Shown here: positions 26,058 to 38,876 of the stretch, one piece after another | Numbering within the stretch: the stretch's first letter is position 1 | Layout of the letters: the number at the start of each line of letters is the position of its first letter | DNA from: Whitmania pigra | Lineage: Eukaryota > Annelida > Clitellata > Hirudinida > Haemopidae | Assembly (NCBI GenBank): GCA_021613335.1 | Contig: JAJTWR010000067.1 | Coordinates: 124,001 to 188,000, forward strand | DNA length: 64,000 nucleotides | Direction: 5' to 3' | Notes under the pieces: generated by a model | Told to the model about the DNA's origin: nothing | Databases searched by the model: none | What the model saw: only the letters and a program-made list of their open reading frames with translations | Position numbers and translations under genes: made by a program

Positions 26058-26981
26058 ACCTTCCAACCTCCCCGACCTACCACCCTATAAATTAATTAAA
26101 TTTATGCAATTTTTGATTAACTGTTCAGGGGTGATTTTGAAGCTAATGCCAAACTGGTCGGCTTATTTATTTATCATTCGCCGGGTGGCTAAAACTAAAA
26201 TTCACATTAAACATTTTCGGGCAATAAAAGGAGAATCCCTGCGAAAGATGAGGCATGGCGTGTGCGCACCGAGCCCCGATCTCTCTGAATTGTAAAATAG
26301 ATCCGCAAGTTTTCAGAAAAAAACTTATCTGGTAAGTTATCAACAAACCAACAACAACATAGAGATCTCTGAAGGCGTACATTTTCTCGAAATACTGGAA
26401 AGTTTCCGCAGACTCGATCGATGCAGTAACCATGCAACGAACTGCTTAACTACTAAAAATGAATCAAATGAAATTCTCTTAAGAGGTCAACATTTTCAAA
26501 TGGCATTAACCTATCCAAACTTTTAAATTGTAAGATTGGAATCACCATGAAATTTAAAATCAACTTTTTCATCACACCATGCCAGCATGGTCAGAATCAG
26601 ACGCAATTGCAGAGAGCATATCATAAGGAACATTTTACAACCTCATATATCTGTCAGGAACTCAACCAATTCATCAATTCAATCATCTAATGTAAAGGCC
26701 AGGAAGAGATTTTCTACACTAAAGTTGCCTTCATCTTGCATGCATGGGCAATCAAAAGTGAATGAGCCATAAGTTGCACACACTAATCAACTATCACGCA
26801 ACATCAACTTTCCGAACATAACAAGAATGGAGCAACAAACTCAGAAACATTTGATTAGCGGAATGAATCTAACAGTTCAACATCAAATCAGCAGACTGAC
26901 TGATAACATACAAGATAAAATGATAAACAATATAAATAAACTAATTAGATCCATTAGGATCCAAACAATGCCTGCTGAACT
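26058..26981. other. Intergenic DNA between convergent genes, includes the lipin 3' UTR
   Basis: No gene was recognised on either strand. The lipin transcript (-) must terminate here, but no single poly(A) signal stands out. Plus-strand open frames at 26587-27120 show no family resemblance, and the last overlaps the lipin 3' exon. Confidence 0.4.
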
Positions 26982-29900
26982 TTACTTTGCTCCAGCAGGT
27001 GGAGTGCCACCGGATAATGTGGCCGCTTTTTCAACTTTTCTGGTCTTCTTGCTTTTGGTCAAACCCAGGAATTGTAGAGCTTCATCTTCAGAGACACTAT
27101 GGTTGAGATCTCTCCAGTAATTGAACGAGCTGTATTCTGGATCTACAGCCACTGGTGGGAAAATCTGGTCGACTATGTCACTGAGTCTGGAGTAGCTGTA
27201 ATTGCATGCAAGCGTTTTTTGTAACAATCTTTACCACGATTAAACATATAGTCACAAACACAGGAAAAATGTTAAATTTACGTAGATGAGAATGTTGTAG
27301 ACTTTTCAATCCTAAGATGTCCCTTAGTATTTACAATGAAGATTCTTTCTTTTGGAATGCCAACGTTATTGTAAGCAAAAACATCCTGAATAAATTTAAA
27401 ACAATGGATAACAATTAGTAAATATAAATTAGTCAACCAATTCTGATGACCCATTGAGTGAATGAATGAATGAATTAATCAATTAATGAGGATTGAAAGC
27501 TTAATGTAGTAAATGTAGGAATGACTAACATTCACTCTGTTACCAAATCCAGCCATGAATGGATTTGCAGCTGAAGATGGAAAGAGACTCAAGATGTTCT
27601 TCAAGCATTTGATTTTGAACTCCTCTGGTTTTCTTTCAATCACCTCTCTGTAGAATGAGTTCAATCAAACACTGTGTCAATGATAATTTCTTGGTGAAAT
27701 TATTTACCATGAATTTAAGCTAACAGAATAAGAAATGAAAATCACTGAAGAAGCTATGCGACATCTTGCCTCTTTAATCTAATAAACGTTAAACTTTAGT
27801 AGAGCTCACTTCTGAAAGGCATTTCTCAAAGAACTTGGACAGAGCAATAGGGGGCCATCTGGCAGGAGGTATTCTCCCTGTTTGACACTTCTCAAGTAGT
27901 CCCTAGTAATTTTTGCTTGTCCAATGGCCCTAGCAGACAGGTAAATAAACTTGTAACCATTTTGGTTGATGAGAGTGTACAGGTTGGCGATTCCAACTTG
28001 GGACCAAATCCAAGTGGAGCTTATGATGGGCAGTACTTGACCCAAAACATCAGACCTAAAACACAAAGCACACCTTGAAAAATAATCATTGCATATAGGC
28101 ACTTTGTCAATCATCAATCTGATTGGATAAAACTGAAAACATTCTATGCTGTGGATAAATGTGTAAGCAGAATCCTCAAGCATATTTATAAGTATTAGTT
28201 CAGAATGGTCCTTTTGAAGAGAAGCAGCATTACTTAGTGATTGTTCCATCAATGTCGGATATGACAATCTTGTCGAACCAGTTCCAGAGGAAGACAGAGC
28301 AATGGCACTTTGTGGTACCCTGGTATTTTGTGGTGATGGAAAAGGTGACCTCGTTGCGACCTTCATGAAGGTTCATTAACTCCTAGAATGTGGGCAACAA
28401 ACCAAGTTATGAAAATAATTAACAAATGTGTTTGATGTGGAACATGTTTAACTCAAATTAATGCATGCTCCTAAGCTATTTAAAAAGTAATTGATAAAAT
28501 GAAATATTGATGTGCCTATTCAACTATTAAGTTAAGATTATTAAGTTATACACAAGAACTATTATAATCTCAACAAATCAAATTAAAATAATTTAAATAG
28601 TGCAGTTTTGCTAGCTTTTTATTTAGCATTTCTGTTGTATTATTTACAATGGAAAGCTAAAGTATTATCACAATTATTAAATTATTAATAAAGTATTACA
28701 ATTTGCTTGGCACTGAGGGTCAATACTTTAGCATAATCTTCCTCTGGCTTTTTGCTGGCTGGTTGAGCTGTTATGCTACCAAGATATAAGAATAGAATAT
28801 TTACTAATGTGGCTTGTGAATTATCTGTTATGAAAGGTGGTTAACAAATTACCTACTATTACAAGCTCATTAAATTATGACAAGATTTAACTTATAACTT
28901 TCTACTCAACATGTAGCTGGAAAAAATGGACAAAATATTTCTTCATGACAAACCTGTTTGCCATCATTGGTTGTGGTTGTTGCTGTGCCAAATGAAAAAA
29001 ACATAAATATTTTCAGATAATTAAACATTCACATTGAGTGCAATTCCTCATCAATTACTCAAAAGCAATACAACATGATGTCCACATTTACTGTCTGCTC
29101 AATGATGACTTCTCAATGCCTCACCTCAGGAATACATTTTTCCTCAGATCTCAAGTCTTGTTCTGCATTAAGTGGTGCCATTGTTGATTCAGAAGAGAAC
29201 TGGGTTTTGAACAAGATCCATTAGTTGCAGCCCCACAACCAAATATAGGTTAAAAGCTCCTATTATTTTATTGCTAGGAGCACTTTAATAATTTCACTAG
29301 GTCATAACAATGTTTTCAAAATGGCTGAGTTTACTTCATTATGCACAATCGGAGAAGGGCTGGTTTCGGGTGCGGTAAAAGGACCGCTACCGTCGCTTTC
29401 GATTCCACTGTCCACTGCCAACTGGGCCACTCTGCTGCCTGTGGATTCCTTTTCCCTGCCACTGAACCAACCTCCCAACCACCTTCTCCTGTGTGAAGTG
29501 CTTTTCTGTGGCATGTATTGCTTCATCAGGGAATCTCTGGTCTCCTTCGATTGATAGGCAAATGAGGTTAGTCTGACATATCAATGAAAAATGCTCAACC
29601 AAAGCCACTGGCACTGTAAAGCATACTCCAGCACACTTTAAATTAGGCATTATGGAAACAAGTACAGGGATGTTGCATTGACATCTGGTGATCACTGCTG
29701 GGTTCAAAACCCAGAAAGTACTTATTACATTTTCACTCACGGTGACTTTTTGATTGGTGCGGGGTTCAAATAGGGTTTCAAGCCAACTTGATATTTTGCT
29801 GAAATGTCTACTCACATCTGGCAATGGTTCTTGGAATGCAAGAGTGCACATGATCATGGACGATGCAACTGCCCACTTGAAGAATCTTGACAACGAAGGC

Positions 29901-32900
29901 GTGAAACAATCAAGAATCAATAAATGGTAACAAATAGCTGCAGCTAATACTATAAGAGGACATGCAACGAATACCTATAATTGTTGTTACTATAACATGA
30001 CATGCAACAAATGCCTATAATTGTTGTTACTATAACATGACATGCAACGAATACCTATAATTGTTGTTACTTCAAATGACTAATAACCGAGCAGCCAATG
30101 GAGTTCAAATCCTAGCAGCTTGCAAGAGTTTCCATCACTCATTAAATCCTTGAACTAAACATCCTTACTATTCTGCTGAACTTTTAAAATATTCAAAGCA
30201 ATTGCTTACTTTCCACCGATCCGAACAACCAGAGCCGGGTCGTTCAGCAGTGCAGGGTTGGAAGAAAACTGCTTGAAGGTCACCTTGTTTTGCTCAAACC
30301 TCTCCAAAAGTGCAGATTCGTGCAAATCTTCTGACCCACCGCAGAGGGACATGTCGATGTTCGAGAAGTTGCAAAGGGCAGGAGTCAAATCTTCCTGCTG
30401 CTGTTGTTGGTCTTTTAGGACTGATGTTGCCTTAGAATCCAATCTGGATATTGAGGAACTGTTGAAGACGTGATTGTTGTGCTTCACGAAACCATTATGG
30501 GAATTATTATGCATTATTCATGAATATATTACTCCGTAGTGAGATCACATGTTTAAAAGTAGCATTTGTTTCTGCCTTTAATAGTGAATTATCAGATTTA
30601 TGTTAAGTCTATCAGTTAACCACCTTTGACAAGAACAATAACCAATGTTACCTCATACTCTCCGTGTCACTTGCAGAAAAAGACATGGCCCTTATCCTCA
30701 GCTTGTGACCTTCATCAAATGGCACAGGAGAGTGAGGAGCAGAGAAAGGAGACAAGGGTAGACCAGGGTCTGATCTGCAGTCCACATCTTTGGGGAGATC
30801 TTGAGCATGTTGAGAAATCTCCTCAAATTTACTGCAATCAAATATTGTGCAAAGTTTTTGAAGATTATGCAACCAGAGAACTATGCAACAATCTTAAGAC
30901 TTGTTTAAATGATGTATTTAAGAGTCTTGAATGCATTCTTTTGGCAAAAATAAATTAAAACTCATAATTACATAATTAATGTAAACCTTTCAAAATCATG
31001 CAGCCACAACAATTTCATTCAAATCTGCGCTAATTAAAAAGTTACTAGTTTGAAATCAATGAAACTCATTGAAATCATTACATTTCCGCTATCACTAATA
31101 TTTCATTGATCACTGCATTAGAAATATCAATTTCATCCAACATACTTGTTTGGATATATGTAAAGTGACATAAGTTCAGGATCATCAATCAGTTGATCCA
31201 AATAAACCCCTTCGGCTTTGCCTTTGGTAGATGTTTCTTTCTTGTCTTGTCCTTGAATTACTGTTGTTAAATGTATAATAACATGTACAATAATAATTCT
31301 CAGATCAATATCAAGAGTAATATATCCAATTAAGAAATAACTAAAGACAAGAGGACAAACAGACATTTTCACTGTATTGGTCTTAAGAATTCCAGATAAT
31401 ACATTGGCAACTATCTGAAGAACACAACCACAAAACTTAATGGTATCCACCTTCCTTGGCTTCTGCGGCTTGGCCGACTGCACTGGAAATGTTGTTGTTC
31501 CTGTTGTCACTGGAAGGAAGCATTGGATTCCACTGCCAATTCAATTCTTCCAAATTTGAAGCAGGAGAGTTTTTGAGCTGCCTCAGGGAGGAGAGGTACT
31601 CATTTTTTGATGGAAGTGACCCAACGATGCTGAGGAAAGAATTATGGAGAAAAGTAATCAAATCAAACTTGGCGTGCGAGTTGGCTCAGATGGATGCGTG
31701 CCTGCGAACGGCGGTGAAAACAACAGTCGTTACGTTTCGTGTTTGCAACCCAGCTAAGAAGTGCCCTTGGGTAGGGGCGCTATGTAAATAGTGGATCAAT
31801 TAAGAAGTACCTTCACGTCCTAATCGGATCCATAAGGCAAAAAATCGACTGAATACAAATACAAATTCAATCCAAATCAAACACAGAGGGTGAGAATGAA
31901 TTTAAAATGACATCAATAAGCAAATCATTGTAACTTATGTAAATTAGATGTGGAATGCTAAGAAAGTCAAATAACATAGTTTGTCAAGCAAGAGCAAATA
32001 ATGAATTGACTTGTTGCACAATTATTTTTTGAATCTTTGGAGCCTCTGAGTCTATGCACATGGCACCATACAGATTAATTATTATCATTACATTATTTAT
32101 ACAAAAAAAATGCTCAATGCTATAATAGACATAAATCATCCATGTATAACACAACATAATAGATATCTAAGATATTCTTCTACATCAGAAAAATAATCTT
32201 TACTTACCATCCCTGATAATCTTCAGTGCTGCTGTCCACCTCAGCATCAGAACTATTGTCACTGAGAGCTTTGACTTCTATTGGCAATTTCAAATCTTCC
32301 AAAGAAATCTCTGGCAGACTGTTGCATCTCATCTTGGAGAGGGGTATAATTGGCTCGTCGGATTCATTGCATATTTGTAGCCCACAATCCATTGGAATCG
32401 TGCCCTCCTCCATAATAATGGTCACATCCTCTGAAGTTGCATTTATTTTGTTGACAGCTACTGAGAAATTAGATTCATCCATCTTTGAACTGCCATCCTG
32501 TCAAAATTAAATGTCAAAAGTTGTTCATGTTTGATAAATGATCCTTTCAAATTAACATGATTTCATTGTTCCTCCCAACTGCATATTCAAATACACTCTG
32601 CTGAAAATGTTAGGAGTATAATGGATTATATTATTGTACAAGCTGCAATAAGCTTCCACTGAATAACATTTTCAAGAGTTATCCTTAAAGTTATCACATT
32701 CTGGTTTGGATGAGTGTTGCACACTTGAGCATGAGGCCTGATAAATCCTAGATTGAACTTCTCAAGTCAAACAGTTTTGTTTTCATTTACTGGTGCTATA
32801 TACTAACATTGGCGTCTAAATCTTGAGGCCGGAACAATGCGGCATCGCTCGAACACTGTTCCTGCTGCTTGCCGTTCGATTCGGTGCCGATGTTTGTTCT

Positions 32901-35663
32901 GACCGAGTTGCTGATATTATGGTTGAACTGTTGCTGCATTGCATGTGTCGACAGTGTTTTAGATGTTCATCAATCATTTTAGACATCACTTTAACTGCTG
33001 AACTTTCATTACTTTTAGGTTTGCATATTTGTTAAGAAAAAGTTTAAGCTATTGTAATTAATTTATATACCATGTTTCCCAAAAAATAAGACAATGTCTA
33101 ATATTAATTTATGCTCCAAAAGACTAGCTAGGGCTTATTTTTGGGGGTGTCTTACATTTTCATAAACAATATTAATTCTAATAAATAATAAATCTAAATA
33201 ATAAATATTCGACGCAATGAATTAAAGATGATCATAAACACAACCCAATGTAACGGCATTCATATTGGTTGTCTGTTTATCGTAACTGCTTATGCGTTTA
33301 CATCTTACATACAAATACTGTTATTGTATTAATATTTCACTAAAGGTTTGCTGATATTAAATTAATGGCTTACAATTTCAACAGATGGTAAATGCCTGCT
33401 AACGATAGTAACTAGGCTCTAGTTACTAGAGGTTATTTTCGGGGAAACATGGTAGCGCCATATGCATAGCATCAGAGGTGCTTCATGTAACCATTTATAT
33501 AGCCCTATTTCCATAGGGCGCCTGTGACACTGCAAGCCGTGTTTCAAACACGATACGTTATGACTGTTGCCATTACCATCATAAGCAGAAATGCAACCCA
33601 TTCGGCCAACCTGCATGAAAATTATTCAATGCATTGAGGTTATTACCTAAAAAGTTTACCTTAGGATTTCCAATGAAACCTTAATTTTAAACTAATATAA
33701 TTAAACCAATGAACCTGACAAATGTTTTATAAATGCTTGATGAATATTTCTTAATCAATAAAATATGTCATAATATTAACCTCATTCTTTGTTAAAGAAG
33801 ATTTGAGTAATCACTCAACTTCAACATTTCAGGTGAGTAAATTAAGAAATTACGTAAAATGGGGATTAAAAAACACTGAGATTAAACCAAACACTGAAAC
33901 TTCACATTGTGGAGATTAATTGAAAATATTCCATGCAAACTACAAAATGTGTGCTGCTTAGTCTACTAATTTGTGAACATTTTTTAATAATTTGGTCGAC
34001 TGTCATAAATACCTACATTAACCAACGTTAATAATAATTATTAGTATTGCTATTAATTATTTCCAAAGCCTAACAACTCAAAAGCATTATGCTTAACCTA
34101 ATAGTTCATAAATCAATGCCACATCCACATCAGCTTTATCATTGCTATTAATGACATCATTAAACTCTCAATCACAGCCTAAGTAAATAGCAATGTTCAA
34201 ATTGATGTCACTACTGTTACTCTGATTTAAACACTTTATTTGGATCAAGGTATTATGGTGAATGCTATCATGCAAAGTGATTAATTAAGATTCAATCAAT
34301 AACAATTAACCCACCACTAGATCCTCAAAGTTAATTGCAAAAATTGCATCTCCTGCTGTTCCCAGTTTCATTGGCAGGTTGACTTGCTGTCCATTTATTT
34401 CTACATCCACCTGTCCCAAAAAGCGTCATCATTATAGTTATTTTTAGTACTTATTTTGAATGGCATGTGACAGTAATATTTAATTCCAATACTTATCATT
34501 AAAATATTAAACAAATTATTATTGCATAATTATTATTATTATATTATTATGCACTTATTTCCCAACATTACCTAATAATGTATATTCATTACATAATGTT
34601 CCTCACTTACATAATAATTTTGTTATTAAATGTTTTTATGTTATATAGCATACTGAGTCACTACATTTATATTTAAAGAAACATGAATTGCAATCACAAA
34701 AAACAAATTCATAAACAACAGTTCCTGGTACTAATTTAATTTGAAAGAGATCTTTAAGTACTCCAAAGCAGAAATATTCAATTGGTTTAAACAAAAACAT
34801 GTATTGCCAGTAACATAACAGTGTCAAGGTGACTAACTGTGCCTCTTGTTATATTTATCATGACTTAAACTTGAAAAGAAGAAATTAAATATAATATTTT
34901 TTGTAAGCTTAGGACAATGTTAATGAAATTATTTTTAGCATTAGATGTATGAATAATTATTAAGCACATGTTCAATGGAATTTTGAAATTGTAATTTATT
35001 CGTAATTAACTATGACTCATTTGGTGACATGAGTAGGAAATCATGTGACTTGTTTACATGTATTTCCAACAAACAACTGAAAAACAAAGCTAAGGCATAC
35101 CAGTTATATAAAGAAACATAAGTTAAGAATTAAAAATATATGGTAATGAAAAAATTTTAAAATGTGTAAGTGATACTGAAAGAACGTTAAAGTAAGAAAG
35201 TAAAATATTTAAATCTGCATAAAAATTGAAGTGATAGTGATTTAAAACAGCTCAAAATCATGAGTGAAGATTCTGCAAAACAGAAGCACTATTGAGGTTA
35301 GAGTTGTGCAATCAAATGATGCTGATTACATAACAGTCTCTTACAAATTGCTACTGACAGGACATGCACAATTCAAAATGTCTTCATAAGAATCTCAAAG
35401 CCATCTTGTGCTGTTTTGCCCTAGTCATCAAGTTATGCTGGGGACATTAATAAAATATTACTACTACTAACATTGTTCTCACTGGTCCAGAAAACTCCCA
35501 TCTTTCCAAATCTAATGTGCCATGGAGATGTGTTGTAAGTGCCATCCTCTTGCTTGATTATGATGACATCATTTGCTCCAGTCAGCGTGGCAGGATTCAT
35601 GTCACTGTAAAATCCTCCTACTTTTGAGATCAGCTTGCCAGCCCATCCCAGATATTCAGCCAT
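26982..35663 (-). CDS. LPIN: Lipin, phosphatidate phosphatase (PAP1)
   Basis: Exons 5' to 3': 35663-35472, 34410-34315, 32933-32808, 32497-32208, 31629-31451, 31251-31146, 30831-30652, 30458-30210, 29885-29816, 29544-29335, 29199-29125, 28982-28954, 28775-28700, 28382-28234, 28055-27810, 27647-27530, 27385-27282, 27195-26982. All phases join to 902 residues, normal lipin length. Lipins dephosphorylate phosphatidic acid to diacylglycerol (Mg-dependent) in triacylglycerol and phospholipid synthesis, moving between cytosol, ER and nucleus. The N-Lip domain spans about residues 1-96 ([21 protein letters not shown]). A basic patch (HRRRW) precedes the C-Lip domain, which has the HAD motif DIDGT (D669, D671, T673), then [18 protein letters not shown] and FGNR. 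The coactivator-type LxxIL site reads LGQVL. An AG acceptor just before the ATG implies an untranslated first exon upstream. Confidence 0.93.
29961..30070. repeat. Tandem 40-bp repeat, about 2.75 copies, in lipin intron 8
   Basis: CATGCAACGAATACCTATAA starts at 29961, recurs with two changes at 30001 and exactly at 30041. The unit is 40 bp, and the third copy decays after 30070. It sits between lipin exons 8 and 9. Confidence 0.9.
35419..35460 (+). repeat. Dispersed retroelement 3' tail in lipin intron 1
   Basis: CCTAGTCATCAAGTTATGCT with GGGGACATTAATAAAATATT matches the tail family at 10979-11022 with several changes. It ends about 11 bp from the splice donor of the first coding lipin exon (35471-35470 on the minus strand). 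Confidence 0.55.
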
Positions 35664-37130
35664 CAAAATCTGCCAATTTTTATGTTGTTAACGTACGAGC
35701 TGCTTATTATTTATTTTAAACATAGCATTATAATAAAATTATATATATACATGGTCCTAAATCGCGTCCTAAATTTACTATACAAAACTAATTTTTATTT
35801 AAGCCTCATTATGATAACTTCAAATATTTTTTACAATTACGCATCTCCAAAGTAAACAAATTTGTCAATTCAGATCAATTATTAAAACGTTGCATACTTA
35901 CGAATCACTATTACCAAGTTATGGGTCCAAAAGTATGAGCGACGGTTTTTCCGAGCGAGATATGGCAGAATGAATCTAATATGTTTTGGAAAAAGTATGT
36001 AACGTTATGAACTAAAAAACATCTCAAAAAATTACATTTCAGTAAGAATTCCCTTCTTTTCGTTCTAGGTCTTCTCGTTAACCTCGCGACAGCTGATTTG
36101 GATAAGGCGATAAAAGTAACTAATGCCTATCAAAATAGGGTTGGCCTGTATTTTATTAAAAATATCATTTATGTAGCATTAAATAAAAAAAACTCTATTA
36201 GTTGCGTCAGAATAACTTAATTGAGGTATACATCTGCGTAAACAAAAATATGAATTGCAAAAGTTTTTTATGAACTGCTTCTTTTCGCCAATCCAGTTTG
36301 TTACTAAAAAAACATCTAATTGTTGTTGAAAATAAATTATTTTTTATTAGATTGTTTGATGAAGTTGACAAGAAATTGGACAGCAAAATCTAGCCTCTAT
36401 TTCTAGTTGCGGTATAACAAAAATTACTGAGATTTAAACATTTAGAAAAACAAGCAAAATACAGTTGCATCCCTTCATTAAATGGGTACCTTTTCTACAA
36501 ACTTGATCACTTAATATTTCATTATATTTCATGTCAATGCGCTGGCTAATGTAACAAAAGAGATATCATAACATATTGTGTCATCGATCGTTATTATTAA
36601 ATGTTGCCTAACTCTAACACTAACCCTCTGGTTAGCAGTCAGCAGGCCCACCTGAAATGATGGAAAAGTTAGTCCAAACTGTTTGAGAAAGTCAATTTCC
36701 AGGCACAGTTTCATATTAAAATTTAATGATGTGCAAGACAAATCGAACAAAAAAGCAGGTGCAGATACATTTATAGGAAAGGGGATGTACATTAGATTAA
36801 ATATTATGTGGGTTCGACACTAGTAACCAGCATTTTTGAAACTACTTATACACAGGATAAAAAATGTTGTGAATGAATTTTAATAATATATAACACATAT
36901 CTGTCGTGGTCTTACATTGAGAGTCTATAATAACCGCATTATCGTCTTCATCAGACAACAAAGAGCTGGGAGCTTCTGCGATCGGGGAGTTTATGCGTGC
37001 GTTGCATCCAAATTTAATCCACTAGAAAGTGTTTTCGAAACTGATTTCGATTTGTTTCTCGGAAAGGAAGGCGTTGCATAATTATTCTTAACAAGTTTTC
37101 CCGAATAACTTTTGCAAGGTTCGTTCCGAG
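35664..37130. promoter_or_regulatory. Shared divergent upstream region of lipin and Frizzled
   Basis: About 1.47 kb separates the lipin first coding exon (-) from the Frizzled ATG (+). Lipin seems to have a 5' UTR intron, because an acceptor CAG lies 6-9 bp upstream of its ATG on the minus strand, so its promoter should be inside this interval. I could not pick TATA or initiator elements with confidence. The strand-minus open frame at 36529-36792 resembles nothing known. Confidence 0.45.
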
Positions 37131-38876
37131 ATGGCGATCTTTGCTAGAGCTTTGTTTGTTGTCCTGATCTTTTTTGGTGACTATGGATATGCTATAAAGG
37201 GAGATGTGAACTATCGTCCACATAATAATCTGCCAAGCTTTCGTCCATCTCCAGAACACCATGGACGGTGTGAACCCATTGAAATTGCCATGTGTAGAGA
37301 CATCCAGTATAATGAGACCATCATGCCAAATCTAATGAACCACCAGAAGCAATCTGAAGCTGATCCAGAGATTCAACAATTTCTACCATTAGTTAAAATT
37401 GGTTGCAGTCCTTATCTCACATTGTTCTTGTGCACAGTTTATGTTCCAGTGTGTACTGTCATGGAAGTTCCAATTCCACCTTGTCGATCTTTGTGCTTGG
37501 AAGCGAGAAATGGGTGCGAATCGTTGATGAACAAATTCGGATTCATTTGGCCAGTAAATCTTGATTGTGCCAAATTTCCTGTTTCTGGCCTGTGTGTTGG
37601 TGAAAATCGTACAGAGATGAACAAGGATGTCAAGAAAGAATACAATGGAGAGCCTGAAACACATGACATCTGGTCAAAAGGAAAAAACCTCTTAGATTGC
37701 TTTCCAAGGACTAAAGTTCCAAAATTATATAAATACGAATTGCTTGTTGGTGAGCAGAAGATCTCAGACTGTGGCATGCCCTGCATGGCAGAGGATGATT
37801 TATTTTATGGACCAAAACAAAGAAAGTTTGCATGGTACGTGGTTGGAATATCCTCCGTTGTTTGCTTGATTTCGACTCTTTTCACCCTCATCACCTTCTT
37901 GGTGGATATGGACAGATTCAAATATCCAGAAAGATCCATCATTCTTCTGTCCGGTTGCTATTGTGCCGTTGCAGTGGCTTACGTGATCGGATTTGTTGCC
38001 GGAGAGAACGTGGCATGTTCGGGACCTTTTCCACCTCAGGACGTCGGAGTCGATCAAAATTCTATGATGAAAGTCGTGGTCCAAGGAACAAAGAAAGAAT
38101 TGTGCACCATTGTTTTCATGATTCTTTATTACTTTGGAATGGCAGGTGCTGTTTGGTGGGTTGTTTTGACTCTCACGTGGTTTCTCTCAGCCGGATTGAA
38201 GTGGGGCCACGAGGCCATCGAGAGAAATTCGCAATACTTCCATTTGGCGGCTTGGTCTTTGCCGGCCATCATGACCATCGCCATATTGGCCACCGAAAGG
38301 GTCGAAGGAGATAGTCTTGCAGGAGTTTGTTACGTGGGGGTCTCAGATCCCGTGGCTCTAAAATGGTTCGTGGTGGCTCCTCTGTTGGTGTTTCTCGTGG
38401 TCGGATTGTTCTTCCTCGCGGCGGGCTTCGTTTCCCTCTTTCGCATTCGAACGATCATGAAACACGACGGAACGAGGACGGACAAGCTCGAGAAGCTGAT
38501 GGTCAGGATCGGGGTTTTCGGCATCTTGTACGCAGTCCCGGCTGGAGTGGTGGTCGCGTGCCACCTGTACGAACAAACTTTCCGTTCCGACTGGACGCTA
38601 GCCTGGTACGCCAAGTCTTGTAGAAGCACCTCTCACCCGTGTCCTCTCCAATTATATAACAACCACATGTCTGATGTCATGGCTTTTCAGTTGCCCCACG
38701 AGTCCTATCTTCCTGTACCAGATTTCTCTGTTTTTATAATCAAGTACCTCATGACTCTCTTTGTTGGAATAACCTCTGGATTTTGGGTGTGGTCTGGAAA
38801 AACCTTCTCTTCCTTCTACAAAAGGATCTGCTCCTGTGGCCAGAGCTCTGCTGATGTGAAAACATCAAATGTTTGA
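37131..38876 (+). CDS. Frizzled receptor, Fz1/2/7-like, intronless, with KTxxxF
   Basis: This single exon encodes a 581-residue Wnt receptor of the plasma membrane. Residues 1-21 are a signal peptide. The extracellular cysteine-rich domain (about 45-160) has all ten cysteines and Fz1/2/7-type text such as [25 protein letters not shown] and NKFGFIWP. An N-glycosylation site (NET) is at the usual place. A linker follows, then seven membrane segments starting near residue 237 and ending in [12 protein letters not shown]. The cytoplasmic KTxxxW motif that binds Dishevelled in known Frizzleds reads K557-T558-F-S-S-F562 here, with codon TTC at 38814-38816. The C-terminus TSNV fits a class I PDZ ligand. 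The start is the first in-frame ATG and gives a proper signal peptide. Lack of introns contrasts with the neighbouring genes, although intronless Frizzleds also exist in other animals. Confidence 0.95.
   Translation: MAIFARALFVVLIFFGDYGYAIKGDVNYRPHNNLPSFRPSPEHHGRCEPIEIAMCRDIQYNETIMPNLMNHQKQSEADPEIQQFLPLVKIGCSPYLTLFLCTVYVPVCTVMEVPIPPCRSLCLEARNGCESLMNKFGFIWPVNLDCAKFPVSGLCVGENRTEMNKDVKKEYNGEPETHDIWSKGKNLLDCFPRTKVPKLYKYELLVGEQKISDCGMPCMAEDDLFYGPKQRKFAWYVVGISSVVCLISTLFTLITFLVDMDRFKYPERSIILLSGCYCAVAVAYVIGFVAGENVACSGPFPPQDVGVDQNSMMKVVVQGTKKELCTIVFMILYYFGMAGAVWWVVLTLTWFLSAGLKWGHEAIERNSQYFHLAAWSLPAIMTIAILATERVEGDSLAGVCYVGVSDPVALKWFVVAPLLVFLVVGLFFLAAGFVSLFRIRTIMKHDGTRTDKLEKLMVRIGVFGILYAVPAGVVVACHLYEQTFRSDWTLAWYAKSCRSTSHPCPLQLYNNHMSDVMAFQLPHESYLPVPDFSVFIIKYLMTLFVGITSGFWVWSGKTFSSFYKRICSCGQSSADVKTSNV

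Noticed and set aside
31456..31791. 111-codon plus-strand open frame
   Set aside because: Antisense of lipin exon 5 plus intron, with no family resemblance.
36529..36792. Minus-strand open frame between lipin and Frizzled, considered as a lipin leader exon
   Set aside because: No N-Lip similarity and no phase-compatible join, and a GTTAG simple-sequence run lies inside it.
37832..38314. 160-codon open frame overlapping Frizzled in another frame
   Set aside because: Shadow of the Frizzled coding region.
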